Of a DNA stretch of 10,623 bases, positions 1 through 5,935 are shown piece after piece. The notes beneath the pieces were generated by a model. The model was not told the DNA's origin. It ran no database searches and was given only the letters and a program-made list of their open reading frames with translations. The DNA comes from Enterobacteriaceae bacterium (GTDB lineage: Bacteria > Pseudomonadota > Gammaproteobacteria > Enterobacterales > Enterobacteriaceae): NCBI GenBank assembly GCA_022712475.1, contig JALAGK010000478.1, positions 1 to 10,623 on the forward strand, given 5' to 3'. Position 1 is the first letter of the stretch, and every line of letters begins with the position of its first letter. A program made the position numbers and the translations under genes.

Positions 1-739
1 CATCCTGAATAAGGTATTCCGCAAACGGGGCCAGGGTGTACATCAAAAGCGACATCGCCACCATGCCGATGGTGAGCGTAAGCGGGAAGCCCACCACAAA
101 GATAGAAAGCTGTGGCGTCAGGCGGTTAAGCAGGCCAAGCGTGATGTTGAGCGTCAGCAGAAGCGTAATAATAGGCAGGCCCAGCATCAGGCCGTGGGAG
201 AAGATAATCCCGCCGGTTTTGACAATGGCGAGGAAGCCCAGGCCGTGCAGCGGCTCCGGGTCAACGGGGATAACCGTAAAGCTGTCGGCAAGAATGGAAA
301 TCATCCACAAATGGCCGTTAAAGGCGAGAAACAACAGTACCATCAGCACGTTGATAATCCGCGCCATCACCGGCATGTTCGGGCCGCCGGACGGGTCAAA
401 GAAGGTCGCGAACGACAGGCCCATTTGCAAGCCAATAATCTCACCAGCGTTACGCACGGCGGCAAAAATAAACTGCATGGTCACGCCAATGGCAGCGCCA
501 ATCACAATTTGCTGTAAGCCCACCCACAGACCAGTCACGGTTACAATATCGATATGCACCGGCGGCAGCGTCGGCGCAAGCAGGAAGGCAATCAGCAACG
601 CCAGACCAATCTTGACGCGGTTGGTGATTTGCTTCTCACTGATGATGGGTGCGGTCATAAACAGCGCCAGCACGCGCACGCTGGGCCAGAAATACTGGCT
701 CAGTATCGTGTTCACCTGCGAGATATCGATATCGTACAT
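1..739 (-). CDS. fliR: Flagellar export gate protein FliR (3' end cut by window edge)
   Basis: FliR is an integral inner-membrane protein that joins FliP and FliQ in the export gate at the centre of the MS ring, through which rod, hook and filament subunits leave the cell. Translating the minus strand from 739 gives 246 residues starting MYDIDISQVNTIL. Hydrophobic segments are typical of FliR. Landmarks shared with enterobacterial FliR are AGEIIGLQMGLSFATFFDP, the FNGHLW motif, and the run LLNRLTPQLSIFVVGFPLTL near the end. The family is about 260 residues, so only some 15 are missing beyond position 1. The ATG (739-737) lies one base after the fliQ TGA (743-741). No good Shine-Dalgarno sequence precedes it, so translation probably depends on coupling to fliQ. 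Identity is very secure; the exact start is less so, but I see no better ATG upstream in frame. Confidence 0.95.
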   Translation of the reverse strand, partial: MYDIDISQVNTILSQYFWPSVRVLALFMTAPIISEKQITNRVKIGLALLIAFLLAPTLPPVHIDIVTVTGLWVGLQQIVIGAAIGVTMQFIFAAVRNAGEIIGLQMGLSFATFFDPSGGPNMPVMARIINVLMVLLFLAFNGHLWMISILADSFTVIPVDPEPLHGLGFLAIVKTGGIIFSHGLMLGLPIITLLLTLNITLGLLNRLTPQLSIFVVGFPLTLTIGMVAMSLLMYTLAPFAEYLIQD

Positions 740-740
740 G

Positions 741-1010
741 TCAGCCGATGATATACGGCAGGCTGTTAAACAGCGTGCGCATATAGTCCAGGAACATATT
801 GAGCAGCGTCGGGCCTGCGCACACCACAGTCAGGGTCACAGCCAGGATTTTCGGGATAAATGACAGCGTCATTTCGTTAATCTGGGTAGAGGCCTGTAAA
901 ATACTGACGATAAGACCGGTCAGCAGGGCCGCAATCAGCATCGGCGCGGCCATAGAGAGCCCGATACGCATGGCCTGGTAGCCAAGCGCCATTACGCTTT
1001 CAGGAGTCAT
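741..1010 (-). CDS. fliQ: Flagellar export gate protein FliQ
   Basis: FliQ is a small inner-membrane protein; several copies surround FliP and FliR in the helical export gate. The 89-residue product equals the usual family length. It begins MTPESVMALGYQAM and ends in the conserved LFNSLPYIIG, with the family core ILQASTQINEMTLSFIPKI in the middle. Two hydrophobic helical hairpin segments are visible, at about residues 15-38 and 50-75. The start is supported by a strong GAGGAA ribosome binding site (1016-1021) ending five bases before the ATG. That site lies in the 12-bp gap after the fliP stop codon (1025-1023). The stop is one base from the fliR start. Confidence 0.98.
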   Translation of the reverse strand: MTPESVMALGYQAMRIGLSMAAPMLIAALLTGLIVSILQASTQINEMTLSFIPKILAVTLTVVCAGPTLLNMFLDYMRTLFNSLPYIIG

Positions 1011-1015
1011 GGTAA

Positions 1016-1021
1016 TTCCTC
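1016..1021 (-). promoter_or_regulatory. Ribosome binding site of fliQ
   Basis: A GAGGAA Shine-Dalgarno sits in the 12-bp gap between fliP and fliQ, five bases before the fliQ ATG. It fixes the start at 1010. It lies inside a 13-base string that is identical to the one before fliN. Confidence 0.85.
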
Positions 1022-1022
1022 G

Positions 1023-1799
1023 TTAACTGAAGAAGCTTTGCGCAAGCGAGCCGGTGAGCAGCTGCCAGCCGTCTACCAGCACAAACAGCATGAGCTTAAA
1101 GGGCAACGCAATGTTGGCCGGCGGCACCATCATCATACCGAGCGCCATCAGCACGCTTGCCACCACCAGGTCGATAATCAGAAACGGGATAAAGATGGTA
1201 AAGCCTATCTGGAACGCGGTTTTCAGTTCGCTTGTCACGAACGCCGGCAGCAAAATGCGCATTGGCACATCGTCCGGGCTTTCAAACGCCTCTTCTTTAG
1301 CAAGGCGAGAATAGAGTGCAAGGTCGGTTTCACGGGTCTGGTTAAGCATGAACTCACGCAGCGGGCTTGCCGCGCGCTCCAGCGCCGTTTCCATATTGAT
1401 TTTGTCTTCGGACAGCGGCAGATACGCGTCCTGGTAGACTTTGTCGAACACCGGCGACATGACAAAGAATGTCAAAAACAGCGCCAGTCCCAGCAACACC
1501 TGGTTGGGCGGCGACGACGCCGTACCGAGCGCGTTACGCAGCAGACCCAGAACAATAATGATGCGGGTAAAGCCGGTCATCATCAGCAAAACCGCAGGCA
1601 GGAAGGTCAGCGAGGTGAGTAGCACCAGCGTCTGCACCGGCAGCGACCAGCTTTCTCCACCGCCAGGCAGCGGTTTACTGATAATAAGGCCCGCGTCGGC
1701 CGCAAACGCCGCCTGGGCAGGCAGCAGGATGGCCGCAAGCGCACACAAAAGCGCAGGCGAGGCAAGGCGGCGGGCGGCAGCGCCCAGTGTAAAACTCAT
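1023..1799 (-). CDS. fliP: Flagellar export gate protein FliP
   Basis: FliP forms the core ring of the type III export gate with FliR and FliQ in the inner membrane. The 258-residue protein has an apparent cleavable signal peptide: positive ARR near residue 10, a hydrophobic core, and an AFA-A cleavage motif around residue 33. E. coli FliP is unusual among flagellar membrane proteins in also having one. Mature landmarks are the [16 protein letters not shown] start (44-58), [18 protein letters not shown] (76-93), [14 protein letters not shown] (97-110), [19 protein letters not shown] (190-208), the GMMMVPP methionine-rich loop (221-227) and the DGWQLL C-terminus. Membrane segments fall near 55-75, 101-118, 196-217 and 230-250. 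Length is 13 residues over E. coli FliP (245), with the extra mostly in the signal region. The ATG overlaps the fliO stop in an ATGA quartet, and a GGAG site lies inside the last fliO codons. Confidence 0.98.
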   Translation of the reverse strand: MSFTLGAAARRLASPALLCALAAILLPAQAAFAADAGLIISKPLPGGGESWSLPVQTLVLLTSLTFLPAVLLMMTGFTRIIIVLGLLRNALGTASSPPNQVLLGLALFLTFFVMSPVFDKVYQDAYLPLSEDKINMETALERAASPLREFMLNQTRETDLALYSRLAKEEAFESPDDVPMRILLPAFVTSELKTAFQIGFTIFIPFLIIDLVVASVLMALGMMMVPPANIALPFKLMLFVLVDGWQLLTGSLAQSFFS

Positions 1800-2206
1800 T
1801 TTGATGACTCCGGTTTACGACCCTTCTTCAACAGTGCCCCCAGCGCCGCCTGAAAATCTACAGCGGGCTTCCCTGTTGTGGGCTCAACCTCGTCCGGACG
1901 TGCGTCCAGCGTGTGCAGGTGCGTCACCTGCTCCGCGGTCACGCCCAGTACCAGCCATTTGCCGTCAATCTCAACCACGGCAACCTGCGCTTTCTGTCCC
2001 AACGAGCACTGGCTTTTTACGCTCAGCAGGCGATTACCTGGGTGCTTAAGCGACGTCAGATTAAATTTCCGCGCAAGCAAGGCAATAGCGAGAATAAACA
2101 GCAGGATAAATACCAGCGCACCGCCAACATTTACCATCACCGACCCCGGCGTGACGACGGGCGCGCCCGCTGTCGGTGCGCCTGGAACAGAAACGTGCGT
2201 TTTCAT
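1796..2206 (-). CDS. fliO: Flagellar biosynthetic protein FliO
   Basis: FliO is a bitopic membrane protein that helps assemble the FliP/FliR export-gate core and is not thought to be part of the final pore. The 136-residue product has a short Pro/Ala/Val-rich N-terminal segment (1-25), one strong transmembrane helix (about 27-45) followed by a positive stop (ARK), and a soluble C-terminal domain. That domain carries the family pattern of a lysine-rich beta segment with [23 protein letters not shown] (about residues 68-90) and a terminal [12 protein letters not shown] helix. FliO is the least conserved gene of this operon; this one is about 15 residues longer than my recollection of E. coli FliO. 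The ATG shares one base with the fliN stop (TGATG). There is no convincing Shine-Dalgarno, so reinitiation from fliN is likely. M24 is an alternative start but would remove the N-terminal tail and the overlap. Confidence 0.93.
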   Translation of the reverse strand: MKTHVSVPGAPTAGAPVVTPGSVMVNVGGALVFILLFILAIALLARKFNLTSLKHPGNRLLSVKSQCSLGQKAQVAVVEIDGKWLVLGVTAEQVTHLHTLDARPDEVEPTTGKPAVDFQAALGALLKKGRKPESSK

Positions 2207-2610
2207 CAGCGGCTCAGACGGCGCATGCGCTCGGACGGCGTGATGATATCGGTGATGCGGATACCGAATTTATCGGACACCACCACCACTTCACCCTGGG
2301 CAATCAGGTAGCCGTTAATCAGGATATCCAGCGGCTCGCCGGCGAGGCCATCAAGCGAAACCACAGAGCCCTGACTCAGGCGCAGCAGTTCCTTAATAGT
2401 CATTTTGGTGCGACCCAGCTCTACCGTCATTTTGACCGGAATATCAAGAATCAGGTCGAGATCGGCAGACAGGTTCACTTGCGGCGTTTCTTTATCCAGG
2501 GCCTGGAAAACGGTGCTGCTCTCAGCGTTAAGCTGCTCGCTCATCGCATCGCCCCAAAGATCGTCCACAGACTCCTTTTCCGGGCTGGACGGCTGTTGGG
2601 TATCATTCAT
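2206..2610 (-). CDS. fliN: Flagellar motor switch protein FliN
   Basis: FliN forms the lower part of the cytoplasmic C-ring. With FliM it sets the direction of rotation, and it also docks the FliH-FliI export complex. The 134-residue protein has a variable acidic N-terminus containing the conserved DDLWGDAMSEQ patch (16-26). A SpoA/surface-presentation domain (about 55-130) follows, with ILDIPVKMTVELGRTKMTIKEL and GLAGEPLDILINGYLIAQGEVVVV largely as in E. coli, and the typical ITPSERMRRLSR end. The length matches the family (137 in E. coli). The gene overlaps the end of fliM by 8 bp. A strong GAGGAA site (2618-2623) lies within the last fliM codons, seven bases before the ATG. Confidence 0.98.
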   Translation of the reverse strand: MNDTQQPSSPEKESVDDLWGDAMSEQLNAESSTVFQALDKETPQVNLSADLDLILDIPVKMTVELGRTKMTIKELLRLSQGSVVSLDGLAGEPLDILINGYLIAQGEVVVVSDKFGIRITDIITPSERMRRLSR

Positions 2611-3616
2611 GGGGTAATTCCTCGTCGTTCAGGGACTGTAATGCAGAGTTAAACAAATGCTCCACCTTCAGAGCGTATTGGCCATTCTGGCTGCCGTATT
2701 TACCCGAAAGCACCGGTACATCATCCACCGTCACCTCAGTTTTTTCCGGGGCATCAATCGGGATAATGTCGCCTTTCTGGAGCTTCAGCACCTTCGATAA
2801 GCGCGTTGGGATCTGGGCAAAGTTCGCCACCAGCTCCAGCTCAGACGCTTTAACCTGGGATGCCAGCACATCGCGCCATTTCTCATCTTCCTGGCGTGAG
2901 TTCTCCAGCGGCGGGCTGGTCAGCAGCTCCCTTAGCGGCTCAATCATGCTGAAGGGAATACAAATATCGAATTCACCGCTTTGCGCACCAATTTCCACGT
3001 AGAACGGCGTCGTCACCACGATGTCGTTCGGCGAGGTGGTGATGTTGGTAAATTTCACCTGAATCTCGGCACGCACGTATTCCACATCGAGCTTATAAAT
3101 GGTGCTCCACGCTTCGCTGTAGGCGTCCAGCGCCATGTTCAGGATGCGCTTGATAATTCGCTGCTCGGTCGGCGTAAATTCGCGCCCTTCCACTTTGGTT
3201 GGGAAGCGGCCATCGCCACCAAACAGGTTATCCACCGCGATAAAGACCAGGTTCGGTGAAAACACGAACAGCGAGGTGCCGCGCAGCGGATTGAGGTGCA
3301 CCAGGTTCAGGTTGGTTGGCACCGGCAAGTTGCGCGCAAACTCATGATAGGGCTGGATCTTAATGTTCCCGACTGTCACATCCGGGCTGCGGCGCAGCAG
3401 GTTGAACAGCCCAATACGGAACTGACGGGCGAAGCGCTCGTTGATAATCTCCAGCGACTGGAGACGCTCGCGCACCACGCGACGCTGCGTATTAGGGTCG
3501 TAAGGCGTTACGTTATCGTCCGGCAGCGAGCTTTCCGCTGCGGGCTCACTTTCTGCGCCATTGCCGCCGTTGAGCAGACGGTCTATTTCGGCCTGGGATA
3601 AGATACTGTCAGACAT
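2603..3616 (-). CDS. fliM: Flagellar motor switch protein FliM
   Basis: FliM is the middle layer of the C-ring and receives phosphorylated CheY, switching the motor between counter-clockwise and clockwise rotation. The 337-residue product begins with the CheY-P binding segment SILSQAEIDRLLNG (4-17). An acidic flexible linker follows (about 20-40), then the CheC-like middle domain containing the GGDG motif that contacts FliG (133-136, in DNLFGGDGRFPTKVEGREF). The C-terminal SpoA domain pairs with FliN (about 255-325). The length is within a few residues of the E. coli protein. It starts five bases after the fliL TAA with no clear Shine-Dalgarno, so coupled translation is likely. The start is fixed by the conserved CheY-binding peptide. 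Confidence 0.98.
   Translation of the reverse strand: MSDSILSQAEIDRLLNGGNGAESEPAAESSLPDDNVTPYDPNTQRRVVRERLQSLEIINERFARQFRIGLFNLLRRSPDVTVGNIKIQPYHEFARNLPVPTNLNLVHLNPLRGTSLFVFSPNLVFIAVDNLFGGDGRFPTKVEGREFTPTEQRIIKRILNMALDAYSEAWSTIYKLDVEYVRAEIQVKFTNITTSPNDIVVTTPFYVEIGAQSGEFDICIPFSMIEPLRELLTSPPLENSRQEDEKWRDVLASQVKASELELVANFAQIPTRLSKVLKLQKGDIIPIDAPEKTEVTVDDVPVLSGKYGSQNGQYALKVEHLFNSALQSLNDEELPHE
2618..2623 (-). promoter_or_regulatory. Ribosome binding site of fliN
   Basis: A GAGGAA Shine-Dalgarno, encoded in the final codons of fliM (Glu-Glu of the DEELPHE end), lies seven bases before the fliN ATG. It supports independent initiation of fliN despite the 8-bp overlap with fliM. Confidence 0.85.
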
Positions 3617-3621
3617 GAGAT

Positions 3622-4110
3622 TTACCGCAGTATAAAGGCGTTATACAACACGTCAGTCACCACTGCTGAGCGGTGGCCAATAGGTTTGTTCAGCTCTTCT
3701 TTAATCTGTTCAACCAGCGCAGTTTTACCCGCGTTAGTCGCCAGGTTGTCGGCGGTCTGCTGAGACAGCAGCACCAGCAGACGGCTGCGAATTTCTGGTA
3801 AAAACTCCTCCAGCAGCTCGCGCGAAGGCTCATCACGCAAACGCAGCGTCAGGCCGATGTACAGCACACGGTCTGCGTCTTCATCCGTCGGCTTGAGGCT
3901 GACGGTAAAGGTTTCCAGCGGCATATACAGCGGGATCTGGCTTGCCGCTACCGGCTGCCCTTCACCACCTGTCGCTATCTGGGTTTTAACGTGTTTCAGC
4001 TCATACCAGGTGTAACCGGCAACGGCGCAGGCACCCAGAGCAACGCAGGCAAGCAGCACAGCGCTGAGGGAACCTCTTTTTTTCGCGTCCGCTGAATTTT
4101 TCTTTGGCAT
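3622..4110 (-). CDS. fliL: Flagellar basal body-associated protein FliL
   Basis: FliL is a single-pass inner-membrane protein that surrounds or stabilises the MotAB stator units and supports motor torque, especially in swarming. The 162-residue product has a lysine-rich cytoplasmic N-terminus (1-13), one transmembrane helix (about 14-34), and a periplasmic stomatin-like domain with the family landmarks PLETFTVSL, DRVLYIGLTLRLRDE and the invariant-looking end DVLYNAFILR. It is some 8 residues longer than E. coli FliL, mostly at the N-terminus and in the periplasmic linker. It is the first gene of the second operon; a candidate promoter and FlhD4C2 site lie in the 153-bp gap upstream. The ribosome binding site is not ideal: AAGGA lies far from the ATG (12 bases) and AAGAA lies nearer. 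I chose 4110 because it is the only ATG that precedes the membrane helix with a plausible tail. Confidence 0.96.
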   Translation of the reverse strand: MPKKNSADAKKRGSLSAVLLACVALGACAVAGYTWYELKHVKTQIATGGEGQPVAASQIPLYMPLETFTVSLKPTDEDADRVLYIGLTLRLRDEPSRELLEEFLPEIRSRLLVLLSQQTADNLATNAGKTALVEQIKEELNKPIGHRSAVVTDVLYNAFILR

Positions 4111-4144
4111 GGAATTTCTTGATCCTTTAACAACATTAGCGCCC

Positions 4145-4172
4145 GAGCCGCGGTAGATTTCACCGACGGCTC
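4145..4172 (-). other. Strong hairpin in the predicted fliL mRNA leader
   Basis: In the sense (minus) direction the arms are GAGCCG-T-CGGT and ACCG-CGGCTC around a 7-base loop (GAAATCT). This makes a 10-bp stem with a single bulged T. One mismatch further out, two more G-C pairs are possible. No T-run follows the 3' arm (GGGCGCTAATGTTG comes next), so it does not look like an intrinsic terminator. It begins about 8-10 bases inside the transcript expected from the promoter at 4188-4216 and ends 34 bases before the fliL ATG, leaving the ribosome binding region free. A 5' stabilising structure for fliL mRNA, or a processing or transcript-boundary element between the fliK and fliL messages, would fit. 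This is inference from pairing only. Confidence 0.6.
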
Positions 4173-4187
4173 TGGAATATGGCGCAC

Positions 4188-4216
4188 ATTATCGCAGCAA
4201 TTTTCGCAAGCAATGG
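4188..4216 (-). promoter_or_regulatory. Candidate class II promoter of fliLMNOPQR
   Basis: Reading toward fliL, an extended -10 element TGC-GATAAT is present (hexamer at 4188-4193), differing from TATAAT at one base. A 17-bp spacer separates it from a poor -35 (CCATTG, 4211-4216) that overlaps the downstream half of the candidate FlhD4C2 box. A weak -35 covered by the activator site is what is known for FlhD4C2-activated sigma-70 promoters. In E. coli fliLMNOPQR is a separate class II operon, so a promoter is expected here. Transcription would start near 4180-4183, giving a leader of about 70 bases. The same -10 (TGCGATAA) also partly resembles the sigma-28 element GCCGATAA, but its matching -35 is weak. 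Confidence 0.6.
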
Positions 4217-4254
4217 TTCGAATAACACGGGAAAATGGCACCACCTCGACCGTT
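4212..4254 (-). promoter_or_regulatory. Candidate FlhD4C2 binding box upstream of fliL
   Basis: The site has two inverted half-sites of 16 bp. The upstream half (4239-4254) reads AACGGTCGAGGTGGTG in the sense direction. The downstream half (4212-4227) reads AATGGTTCGAATAACA on the plus strand. They are separated by 11 bp. The known FlhD4C2 box is a pair of imperfect inverted repeats of the type AA(C/T)GG(C/G)-N2/3-AAATA(A/G)CG with a 10-12 bp spacer. The downstream half matches 11 of 14 specified positions; the upstream half matches mainly the AACGG core. It starts 9 bp after the fliK stop and overlaps the predicted -35 of the fliL promoter, as expected for a class II flagellar operon. Confidence 0.6.
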
Positions 4255-4263
4255 AAAACGACC

Positions 4264-5475
4264 TCAGGCAAAGGTGTCGACACCACCCGGACGCATCACA
4301 GTGCGCGTCTCAATGGCGTTGTTTTCGCCATCTTCCTGCGCTAACCCATCGTCACCCTTACCGTTTCCGCGGCCCTTTTCGCCGTCGTTATTGGCCTGTG
4401 ACGCAGCTTCCTGCCACGGCGCGGTGTTATCGTCGCTCACGCTACTCTGGCTAAGCTCAATACCGGCCTCAGCAAGTGATGTGCGCAACTGCGGCATGGC
4501 CGCTTCGAGCGCGGCACGCACCTGGTGGTTATCGGAAACGATATGTACCTGCGCCTGATCCTGGTTCATACGGATGTTGAGTTGTAATGCACCCAAATCC
4601 TGCGGATGCAGGCGAAGCTCAGCATTATGAATACCGTTACGGGTAAACATGGAAATCTGTTGGCTCAGCGCCTGCTGCCAGGCAGCAGTTCCCACGGTCT
4701 GGCTCAGTACCGGGGCCGCGTTGGTGCTGGCGGTTGCCAGTGCATTAGCAGGAAGCGTCGTGCTGCCTTCCGGGTTAAGGCGCAGCAGCGCGGGGTTAAT
4801 GGGTGAAGCTTCCGGGCTTGCCCCAGCCTGCGACACGTTCACATCCTGGGTCAGTGGCGCGACGCGTGCGCCATCACTCGCCTGCGTCTGTGCGGCTTTC
4901 GCCTGAAGTGCTGCTGTTTCCGGCATGGCGGTGTGTTCATTTCCCTGGCGGCGTTTATCGACATTCAGCGCCGAGGCCACCAGCGCAGGAATGGATGTAC
5001 CGCCGGTCGGAGCCTGTGCTGTGGTGCCGGTAAACATTGACGTGTCACCACCTGGCTGCGCCTGCGTGGTTTTCAGTGCGCCGTTGAGCAACATTTCTGT
5101 CTCAGCGGAGAGGGTTGCTTCACGCGAAGCGCTATCGGCAGCGATGTGCTTCATCAGCGTTTCGCCTTCCTGCGGCGTTAGCGGCGTTGCTGCACTGACC
5201 TGTGCCAGCCACTGCTGGAGTTGCTGCACCTGGCCGCTTTCCAGGGCCACCCCGTCCGGCGTCACGCCCTGTTCGAGCATGTCGCGAATCTGCTGCGCCA
5301 GCTCGTCAGCCGGGATTGCCATTTCAGGCATCGTCGTCACCATCGCGGCGGCGTCATCACCCAGGTGCGATTCCAGAAGCTGCGCGAAGCCGGGCAGCGT
5401 TTGCGCAAGCCCGGCTTCAGGGGAAAGAGCGGCGATATTCGCCGCTCCGATATTATTCTGAAGGGTGTGGATCAT
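4264..5475 (-). CDS. fliK: Flagellar hook-length control protein FliK
   Basis: FliK is a secreted molecular ruler. It measures the growing hook and, through its C-terminal domain acting on FlhB, switches export from hook to filament substrates. The 403-residue protein has a variable N-terminal half rich in Ala, Gln, Thr and Pro (ruler region, to about residue 260). A conserved FliK_C domain follows at about 265-345, with the landmark AELRLHPQDLGALQLNIR (285-302), a VRAALEAAMPQLRTSLAEAGI helix (319-339) and QSSVSDD. The tail is Gly/Asp/Lys-rich (363-385) and ends VDTFA, like the VDIFA of E. coli. The length is close to Salmonella FliK (405). The ATG overlaps the fliJ stop in an ATGA quartet, and a GAGGAA site (5485-5490) lies nine bases upstream. 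It is the last gene of the fliFGHIJK operon. Confidence 0.97.
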   Translation of the reverse strand: MIHTLQNNIGAANIAALSPEAGLAQTLPGFAQLLESHLGDDAAAMVTTMPEMAIPADELAQQIRDMLEQGVTPDGVALESGQVQQLQQWLAQVSAATPLTPQEGETLMKHIAADSASREATLSAETEMLLNGALKTTQAQPGGDTSMFTGTTAQAPTGGTSIPALVASALNVDKRRQGNEHTAMPETAALQAKAAQTQASDGARVAPLTQDVNVSQAGASPEASPINPALLRLNPEGSTTLPANALATASTNAAPVLSQTVGTAAWQQALSQQISMFTRNGIHNAELRLHPQDLGALQLNIRMNQDQAQVHIVSDNHQVRAALEAAMPQLRTSLAEAGIELSQSSVSDDNTAPWQEAASQANNDGEKGRGNGKGDDGLAQEDGENNAIETRTVMRPGGVDTFA

Positions 5476-5921
5476 CGTGTTTCTTTCCTCAGGGTGGCGC
5501 GCTGCGCATACTCATCCATCATCTTCTGGTCCAGCTTGTTTTCCTTCAGAAGCTGGGTTGCCAGCGCCCTGTCTCTGAGCGTCTCAAACGCGTTGAGACG
5601 CTGTTTTTTCTCCTGCCAGTTTTTCAGCGCCTGACTTACGCGCTGCTGGCACTGTGAGACGTGCTGACGATGGTGTTCCAGCGTCTTATCCAGCGACGTC
5701 ATAAACTGCTGATAATTCATCCAGTTCGTTGCCGCCATGCCGTCACTGGTCATGTTCTGCTGCAACTGCTGGCGATATTCCAGCTCATAATTCACCAGCT
5801 GGCTAAGCTGCTCTTCGGCCTGTGAACAGGCCTGGCGCATCTTTCCCAGCTGCGTTGTGGCTTCCTGCAACGCGTCTTCCGCAATTTCCCTGAGGGTGTC
5901 CATTGGTGAGGCTGTTGCCAT
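5472..5921 (-). CDS. fliJ: Flagellar export ATPase stalk/chaperone-escort protein FliJ
   Basis: FliJ is a long antiparallel coiled coil that inserts into the centre of the FliI hexamer, links the ATPase to FlhA, and helps recycle export chaperones. The 149-residue product is rich in Gln, Glu, Lys and Arg with heptad-like spacing throughout. It carries family landmarks in order: QAEEQLSQLVNYELEYR (34-50), a NWMNYQQFM motif (66-74), NWQEKKQRLNAFETL (100-114) and ENKLDQKMMDEYAQRA near the end. The length matches E. coli (147), and the N-terminus aligns without gaps (MATASPMDTL against MAEHGALATL). The start has a GGAG site in the 14-bp gap after fliI. It overlaps fliK by 4 bp. Confidence 0.97.
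   Translation of the reverse strand: MATASPMDTLREIAEDALQEATTQLGKMRQACSQAEEQLSQLVNYELEYRQQLQQNMTSDGMAATNWMNYQQFMTSLDKTLEHHRQHVSQCQQRVSQALKNWQEKKQRLNAFETLRDRALATQLLKENKLDQKMMDEYAQRATLRKETR
5485..5490 (-). promoter_or_regulatory. Ribosome binding site of fliK
   Basis: A GAGGAA motif lies nine bases before the fliK ATG, within the terminal codons of fliJ. It supports the start at 5475, which overlaps the fliJ stop as ATGA. Confidence 0.8.
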
Positions 5922-5935
5922 AGGTCACTCCGCCA

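Noticed and set aside
36..863. A 275-codon plus-strand frame opposite fliR and fliQ
   Set aside because: It is the shadow of fliR/fliQ coding; the composition (many Arg, Ser, Ile, Met in no pattern) does not look like a protein family.
4145..4172. Intrinsic terminator of the fliFGHIJK operon
   Set aside because: The hairpin is strong, but the bases after it in the sense direction are not T-rich, so I call it a leader hairpin rather than a terminator.
3996..4286. A 96-codon minus-strand frame spanning the fliK-fliL gap
   Set aside because: It begins inside the end of fliK and ends inside fliL in another frame, and shows no recognisable domain. The gap is better explained by the promoter and leader.
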